64,000 nucleotides of DNA from Williamsia muralis NBRC 105860 (GTDB taxonomy: Bacteria; Actinomycetota; Actinomycetes; Mycobacteriales; Mycobacteriaceae), in contig NZ_BDAP01000004.1 in NCBI RefSeq assembly GCF_001598915.1, positions 494,414 through 558,413 of the forward strand. Reading direction: 5' to 3'. The notes under the pieces were generated by a model. It ran no database searches, was not told where the DNA came from, and saw only the letters and a list, made by a program, of their open reading frames with translations. This document shows positions 59,083 through 64,000 of this stretch, one piece after another; the first letter of the stretch is position 1; each line of letters starts with the position of its first letter. A program made the position numbers and the translations under genes.

Positions 59083-60834
59083 ATGCATATGGCCACCAAT
59101 ATCAAGCGACCACTCCGAGCTGTATTGCTGCCGCACTTGCGGCCATTCCGCTGGACCCTCGTCCTGCTCTTCGTGCTCCAACTCACGGCGGCGGCCACCA
59201 CCCTGCTGCTGCCGAACCTGAACGGCCGCCTTGTCGACGACGGAATTGCCCGCGCCGACATGGACGCGATCGTCACCATTGGCGCGATCATGCTCGCGCT
59301 CGCCCTCACCAACCTGTGCGCCTCGGTCTTGGCCACCGTGATCGGTTCCCATATCTCGACCAGCGCCGGCCGGTCCATCCGTAACGCGACGTACTCCCGA
59401 GTGCAGTCGTTCTCCGACACCGATCTTCAAAGGTTCGGTATCCCCACTCTGATCACCCGCAGCGCCAGCGACATCAACCAACTTCAGCTTGCTGTGTTTG
59501 TCGTGATGACCGTGCTCGCTTCCGCGCCGGTGCTTGTCATCGGCGGAACGGTGATGGCCTTGAGCGAGAACTACAAACTGGCTCCCCTGGTGGTTCTAGT
59601 CGCCGCCGCGCTGACTGCAGTCGTCATTGTCATCGTCCGCAAACTCATCCCCTCGTACGAGAAGCTTCAGATGCGCATCGATCGCGTCGGACGAGTTCTC
59701 CGAGAACAACTCACCGGCATTCGCGTCATCCGGTCGTTCGGCCGCGAGGAACTCGAGATGTCGCGCTTCGACGCTGCGAATACAGACCTCACCGCAACGG
59801 CGCGACGTATCGGAGCCCTGCAGGCTATGTTGCTGCCGAGCATCATCTTCATCGCGAATCTCGGGGCCGCCGCAGTGATCGGTGTCGGGGCCGTTCTCGT
59901 CGACAATCAGACGATGGAGGTCGGCGGCATCATCGCGTTTGTCGGATACCTGACCCAGATCCTGATCGGACTGTCCATCGGCGCCGCGATGATCGCACTC
60001 ATCCCCCGCGCACAGGTGAGCGCCCGTCGCATCAAGGAAGTGCTCGACACGGAACCGTCGGTGCAGGATCCCCCGGCCGACCGGACACCGTCGTCGCGGA
60101 CGGGTTCGCTGCAGCTCGACGGCGTCGGCTTCCGCTATCCCGGCGCGCAGCACGCGGTGCTCATCGACATCGACCTGGTGTGCCGCCCTGGAACAGTCAC
60201 CGCCGTGCTTGGCGGAACCGGCGACGGCAAGAGCACGCTGCTCAAACTGATCCCCCGATTCAGCGACGTCACATCCGGGCGGGTGCTGATCGACGGAGTG
60301 GACGTGCGGGAGCGGCGACGAGACGTGTTGCACAAGGACATCTCCTACGTCTCGCAGGCACCGTCGTTGATGTCGGGGACGCTCGAAGCCAATCTGCGGC
60401 TCGGATGCCCCGAAGCCACCGACGACGACCTCCGCGCCGCCCTCACCACGGCGTGCGCGGCCGACTTCGTCTTCTCCCACGAGATGGGACTTGCTCAACC
60501 GGTGCGACACGGCGGGAGAAACTTCTCCGGCGGCCAACGGCAACGCCTCGCCCTTGCCCAGGCCATCGCCGCCAAACCACGTCTGTTGCTGCTCGACGAC
60601 CCGTTCTCAGCCCTCGATGCCGAGATCGAAAGTGTCATCAAACACCGACTGCGGCAGTCCCTTCCGGATGCCGTCATCCTCCTGACTGCCCAGCGGGTGT
60701 CGTCGGCTCGCGGAGCAGACACCATAGTGATCCTGACTGACGGCCGCATCGATGCCCGAGGTTCGCACGACGAACTGTTGGACTCCAGTGCCACGTACCG
60801 CGAGATCCTCGATTCCCAGGCTGCCCTCGCATGA
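59083..60834 (+). CDS. ABC exporter half-transporter with degenerate ATP site
   Basis: A 583-residue half-transporter: six membrane helices (residues ~20-300) and an ATPase domain. Walker A is 'GGTGDGKST', signature 'FSGGQRQRLALAQ', Walker B 'LLLLDDPFSALDA' with Asp in place of the catalytic Glu, and the H-loop is 'LLTAQRVSS' with Gln in place of His. This is the non-hydrolytic half of a heterodimeric exporter (as in TM287/288). The order and sizes (583 and 624 aa) recall Rv1273c/Rv1272c. It follows micropeptide 3 and overlaps its partner by four bases. Start ATG 59083 has GGGGA six bases upstream; a GTG three bases earlier is also possible. Confidence 0.93.
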   Translation: MHMATNIKRPLRAVLLPHLRPFRWTLVLLFVLQLTAAATTLLLPNLNGRLVDDGIARADMDAIVTIGAIMLALALTNLCASVLATVIGSHISTSAGRSIRNATYSRVQSFSDTDLQRFGIPTLITRSASDINQLQLAVFVVMTVLASAPVLVIGGTVMALSENYKLAPLVVLVAAALTAVVIVIVRKLIPSYEKLQMRIDRVGRVLREQLTGIRVIRSFGREELEMSRFDAANTDLTATARRIGALQAMLLPSIIFIANLGAAAVIGVGAVLVDNQTMEVGGIIAFVGYLTQILIGLSIGAAMIALIPRAQVSARRIKEVLDTEPSVQDPPADRTPSSRTGSLQLDGVGFRYPGAQHAVLIDIDLVCRPGTVTAVLGGTGDGKSTLLKLIPRFSDVTSGRVLIDGVDVRERRRDVLHKDISYVSQAPSLMSGTLEANLRLGCPEATDDDLRAALTTACAADFVFSHEMGLAQPVRHGGRNFSGGQRQRLALAQAIAAKPRLLLLDDPFSALDAEIESVIKHRLRQSLPDAVILLTAQRVSSARGADTIVILTDGRIDARGSHDELLDSSATYREILDSQAALA

Positions 60835-62705
60835 ATCTGAAGTGGCTGCTGGCCAGGCTGACTCATGAACGCCGCAAACTCGTCACCGTCGGGTTGCTGG
60901 CATCGACCAACGTCGCGGCACTGATCGCCGGTCCGCTGATCTTGGCCGGAATCATCAACGCTCTGTTCACCGGTGCCATCGGCATGACACTCCCCCAGGG
61001 GTTGTCAGCCGCCGAGGCGGAGGCCCAACTACGCGCCGAGGGCCGTGGCAGTTATGCAGACGTGGTGGCAGGCGCCGATGCGGTGCCCGGGGTCGGCATC
61101 GACTTCCGTACGGTCGGCACGCTTCTCGCCGTGCTGGTCGTCGTGTATGCCATTGGAGCGCTGGGTACGTGGACGCAAGCCGCAGCGGTCAACAACCTCA
61201 CCCAACGGGCGATGAACCGTTTGCGGGCCGATATCGAGTCGCACATTCACCGTCTTCCTGTTGCCTACTTCGACACCGCGGCGCGGGGCCAGATGCTCAC
61301 CAAGGTGACCGCCGACATCGACAACGTGTCATCCGTGTTCTCACCTCTATTCGTGAAACTTCCCGGTGCAGTGCTGACCGTTGTCGCGCTTCTGGTCGTG
61401 ATGCCGATCATCTCCTGGAAGCTGACTCTTGTTGTGCTCGCTTCCATTCCGCTGATCATCGTCGCGGGTGTATTGATCGCCAAGCGATCACGACCCCACT
61501 TCCAGGATCAGATGGAGGCAACCGCCAAACTCACCTCACAGATCGACGAGGGCTACGCCCAACTCCACACCCTGCGGGTGTACGGGGCGCAGAACCGGGC
61601 CCGTGACGAGTTCGAGGCCACCACCGAACGGCTCGCGCGATCATCACGCACCGCGCAGTCGTACGCGGGCTCCATTTCGCCCGTCCTACAGGCGATCACC
61701 GCATTCGGATATCTGACAGTCGCCATCGTCGGCGCAATCCAGGTGGTCGGTGGATCGCTGACCGTCGGGCAGGTCCAGGCCTTCGTGTCGTTCTCGAGGA
61801 TGTTCAGTCAGCCCGTCAACGAACTCACCTCCATGATGGCCCAACTCCAGGCCGGGCTCGTATCACTCGGCCGCATCAAGTCTTTGTTGGCCGAGCCCAT
61901 CGAAGACGCCCCGGCGGTCGAGGACTCGGCAAAGCAGGCCATCGGACGTCACAGTGCACCACCGGCCATCGCTTTCGACAAGGTGCGATTCGGATATCGC
62001 CGGTCCACCGAAGACGACACCAAGACCATCGACGTCATCAAGGACCTCTCGTTGGAGGTCGAGGCGGGATCAACGGTCGCGGTGGTCGGGCCCACGGGTG
62101 CCGGCAAGACCACACTCACCAATCTGCTTCTGCGGCTCTACGACCCGTCCTCGGGATCAATCCTCGTGGACGGCGAGCCGATCAACACCGCACCCCGGTC
62201 GTACGTACGCGGCCAGGCAGCCATGGTCACCCAGGATCGCTGGTTGTTCACCGGCACCATCGCCGAGAACATCGCGTTCGGCAACCCATTCGCCACCCGC
62301 GTCGACATCGAGGGAGCAGCTCGCGAGAGTCATGCGCTGCAGATCGTCGAGGCCCTGCCCGAGGGCTTCGACACCGTCATCGGCGACGGCGGAACCACGC
62401 TGAGCGAGGGGCAGATGCAGCTCCTCACCATCGCCCGGGCCATGATCGCCCGCCCGCGCATACTCGTGCTCGACGAGGCGACCAGTGCCGTCGACTCACG
62501 CACCGAGCTGCTCATCGCCCGAGCGCTCGAGGCACTCACCACTCGCACCACCACCATCGTTGTGGCACATCGACTTTCCACCATCCGCGAGGCCGACAGC
62601 ATCGCGGTCATCGAAGACGGCGTGGTGGCAGAGCAAGGAACCCACGACGAGCTCTTGGCCCGGCAGGGACGTTACTCGGTGATGTACAAGTCCCAGTTCG
62701 AGTGA
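60831..62705 (+). CDS. ABC exporter half-transporter with intact ATP site
   Basis: A 624-residue partner of the preceding protein, with six membrane helices and an ATPase domain. Walker A 'GPTGAGKTT', Walker B 'RILVLDEATSAVD' (catalytic Glu present) and H-loop 'VVAHRLST' are canonical, while its signature is 'LSEGQMQLL' (Glu for the middle Gly). That is what is expected opposite a degenerate partner. An insert of about 45 residues between helices 1 and 2 ('AEAEAQLRAEGRGSYADV') makes it longer than its partner. Overlap ATGA. The substrate is unknown: lipid, peptide or drug are all possible for this family. Confidence 0.94.
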   Translation: MNLKWLLARLTHERRKLVTVGLLASTNVAALIAGPLILAGIINALFTGAIGMTLPQGLSAAEAEAQLRAEGRGSYADVVAGADAVPGVGIDFRTVGTLLAVLVVVYAIGALGTWTQAAAVNNLTQRAMNRLRADIESHIHRLPVAYFDTAARGQMLTKVTADIDNVSSVFSPLFVKLPGAVLTVVALLVVMPIISWKLTLVVLASIPLIIVAGVLIAKRSRPHFQDQMEATAKLTSQIDEGYAQLHTLRVYGAQNRARDEFEATTERLARSSRTAQSYAGSISPVLQAITAFGYLTVAIVGAIQVVGGSLTVGQVQAFVSFSRMFSQPVNELTSMMAQLQAGLVSLGRIKSLLAEPIEDAPAVEDSAKQAIGRHSAPPAIAFDKVRFGYRRSTEDDTKTIDVIKDLSLEVEAGSTVAVVGPTGAGKTTLTNLLLRLYDPSSGSILVDGEPINTAPRSYVRGQAAMVTQDRWLFTGTIAENIAFGNPFATRVDIEGAARESHALQIVEALPEGFDTVIGDGGTTLSEGQMQLLTIARAMIARPRILVLDEATSAVDSRTELLIARALEALTTRTTTIVVAHRLSTIREADSIAVIEDGVVAEQGTHDELLARQGRYSVMYKSQFE

Positions 62706-62710
62706 TCGGA

Positions 62711-63565
62711 TCAGACCAGCGGTCGGCCCAGTCGGCTACGAATCCGCGCATCCCAGAGCAGTAGTCGAAAACCCAACTGCGAGAGCCATAGTGGCGTCTT
62801 GCGTTCCTTCTCGACGAGCTTCCCGACATAGTCGTCGAACCATTCCTGGTCCGCCTGCGTCCACGGAACGCGCAGCGCCTCCCGAAAGGGTTGGGGCAGA
62901 TACCCGATGGTGCGGCGATACTTGACCGGCCCGTACCGCTTCTTGATGGCGGGGTGCGCGTAGTCGAAGTTCGCGATCCCGAGGAGGAACTCACGCACCT
63001 CGTCGCTGATCGAGATCGTCGCGGTCTGCTCGTCCCAGTATTCGGTGAACGCGTCGCGGTTGGCGGGCCAGGCCTCGGCCGGCATCTGCAGGGTGGTTCC
63101 GCACACTTTGCCCTGCTGATAGAACTGCTCACGCAGCTCACCGGTCAGTGGACCGTGCACGCGTTCATAGATGTCTTCCCAGCCGAAATACAGACAAGCG
63201 GCGACCCACAACTGCAGGTCGATGTTCATGGCGTTGTACGGCACCGGACTGTCGTCGTCCGACCTGACCTGCACATGCTGACGGTTCACGGCCTGGCGAA
63301 ACCGGCTGCGGTCGTCGGCATTGCCGAACACCGCCACCGCCAAATACGACCCCGTGGTGCGGGCCCGCTTGATCGGGTGCAGATCAAGACGCCCGTTCTC
63401 CACCTTGCTCCTGGCTACGCCATAACCCACCGCCGGATTGGCCAGCTGCATGATGACGTTCGACGTGCTCATCGTGCGCCCCATCGACAACAACGACCTG
63501 GCGAACACACTGCTGTCGAGGCTGTCCATCTCCTCCCGGGACATCCTCTGACTGTTCTGGCTCAT
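62711..63565 (-). CDS. DUF2236 (oxygenase MpaB-like) protein
   Basis: A 284-residue protein of the DUF2236/rubber oxygenase-like family. Signs are 'NPAVGYGVARSKV', 'RARTTGSYLAVAVFGNAD', 'VNRQHVQVRSDDDSPVPYNA' with the conserved His, then 'DLQLWVAACLYFGWEDIYER'. Actinobacteria carry many such haem-binding oxygenase relatives with unknown substrates. The start at 63565 was chosen for AAGGG just upstream; the longer frame to 63769 would run into the repeat region. It converges with the ABC genes (stop codons five bases apart). Confidence 0.85.
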   Translation of the reverse strand: MSQNSQRMSREEMDSLDSSVFARSLLSMGRTMSTSNVIMQLANPAVGYGVARSKVENGRLDLHPIKRARTTGSYLAVAVFGNADDRSRFRQAVNRQHVQVRSDDDSPVPYNAMNIDLQLWVAACLYFGWEDIYERVHGPLTGELREQFYQQGKVCGTTLQMPAEAWPANRDAFTEYWDEQTATISISDEVREFLLGIANFDYAHPAIKKRYGPVKYRRTIGYLPQPFREALRVPWTQADQEWFDDYVGKLVEKERKTPLWLSQLGFRLLLWDARIRSRLGRPLV

Positions 63566-63699
63566 CCATCCACCCTTCAATCTGATAACAGGTGTTTCCA
63601 GATTAGCGGGTGGTGGAGTTTGGTGGGCGGGTGGTGTTGGTGTTTGGCCGTGTGTGGGGGCCGGGCGGGGGTTGGGCCCCGTGAGCCAAACTCGTGTTA

Positions 63700-63719
63700 G
63701 CTCGGTCTGCAGACCGAGC
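63700..63719. repeat. 20-bp perfect palindrome at the head of the repeat array
   Basis: GCTCGGTCTGCAGACCGAGC is a perfect ten-plus-ten palindrome. Imperfect versions (GCTCGCCCTACAGACCGAGC) recur in the following repeat copies. Confidence 0.85.
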
Positions 63720-64000
63720 GAATCCCGGCAACGCGAGCGCACCTGAGCCCCAGCGCACCAAACCCGCAAACGCTCGCCCTACAGACCGAGCAAACCCCAG
63801 CACCCCGAGCGGGCCCGAGCCCCAGCCCACCAAACCCGCAAACGCTCGCCCTACAGACCGAGCAAACCCCAGCACCCCGAGCGCGCCAGAACCCCAGCCC
63901 AACAAACTCACAAACGCTCGCCCCGCAGACCCAGCAAACCCCAGCACCCGAGCGCACCGGCGTCGCAAACCCGCCGGCAACTCATCGATAAACGGCGAGC
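63711..64000. repeat. 72-bp tandem repeat (about four copies)
   Basis: Copies begin at 63711, 63783, 63855 and 63927, exactly 72 bases apart. The second and third are nearly identical and the first and fourth diverge; the last is cut by the window edge or degenerates. A unit contains 'agaccgagc...ccccag', 'gagcccagcccacc' and 'aacccgcaaacgctcgcc'-type blocks. Because 72 is a multiple of three, minus-strand frames read 24-residue repeats, but no credible gene start or domain was seen, so I treat it as non-coding. Nothing else was recognised in 63566-63699. Confidence 0.88.

Noticed and set aside
63603..63980. 125-codon minus-strand frame over the tandem repeat
   Set aside because: Its repeat-based protein sequence arises from the DNA repeat itself; no ribosome site and no recognisable domain.
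63700..64000. CRISPR array
   Set aside because: Unit length is 72 bp with no constant repeat/variable spacer alternation, and no cas genes are present.

Overview
The window looks like chromosome from a mycolic-acid-producing actinobacterium (order Mycobacteriales; Gordonia, Williamsia or Rhodococcus are the likeliest genera). The reasons are the mostly high G+C, frequent GTG/TTG starts, an antigen-85-type mycoloyltransferase, an EchA8/EchA9-like pair, MenB, and the exported-protein/SipW family first known from Rhodococcus. The genus is an inference. No RNA gene, IS element, phage gene or CRISPR array was seen.

Layout. (1) 1-6955: polysaccharide assembly genes. An O-antigen-ligase-like gene (cut by the window edge), a Wzz-like protein and a Wzx-like flippase lie on the minus strand, diverging from a glycosyltransferase and a priming sugar-phosphate transferase. 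(2) 6965-9042: a cupin protein, a PAS-GGDEF cyclic-di-GMP synthase and a 52-residue membrane protein. (3) 9101-32157, minus strand: a tightly overlapping run wzc-like tyrosine kinase > giant NRPS (5983 aa) > DUF4012 protein > DrrA-like ATPase > DrrB-like permease. (4) 32438-45103, same strand: a second, more AT-rich polysaccharide cluster. It holds GDP-fucose genes (gmd, fcl), UDP-glucose dehydrogenase, a UDP-sugar epimerase, two GT4 glycosyltransferases, two acyltransferases, a Wzy-like polymerase, a flippase-like protein, a Wzb phosphatase and a second priming transferase. (5) 45899-48544: acyl-CoA genes. (6) 49568-55216: a VanZ-like protein, then a SipW locus (two SipW-type signal peptidases, one fused to its own exported domain, plus three short exported proteins), then an SGNH hydrolase. 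(7) 55448-56715: menB and a small membrane protein. (8) 56930-62705: three related micropeptides (21, 30 and 28 aa), each followed by a hairpin, around a mycoloyltransferase and directly before a heterodimeric ABC exporter. (9) 62711-64000: a DUF2236 protein and a 72-bp tandem repeat.

How the parts may work together. The NRPS reads C(starter)-A-T, C-A-T, C-A-T(Thr), C-A-T, C-T (no A domain), C-A-T-TE. That predicts a lipopeptide of five residues (or six, if the A-less carrier is loaded in trans), exported by DrrAB. Its start codon overlaps the stop of the Wzc-like tyrosine kinase, so peptide and capsule synthesis are probably made together. The two most unusual items are this coupled capsule-kinase/NRPS unit with its A-less module, and the family of leaderless micropeptides beside a mycoloyltransferase. 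The latter resembles in outline the O-mycoloylated PorA/PorH peptides of corynebacteria.
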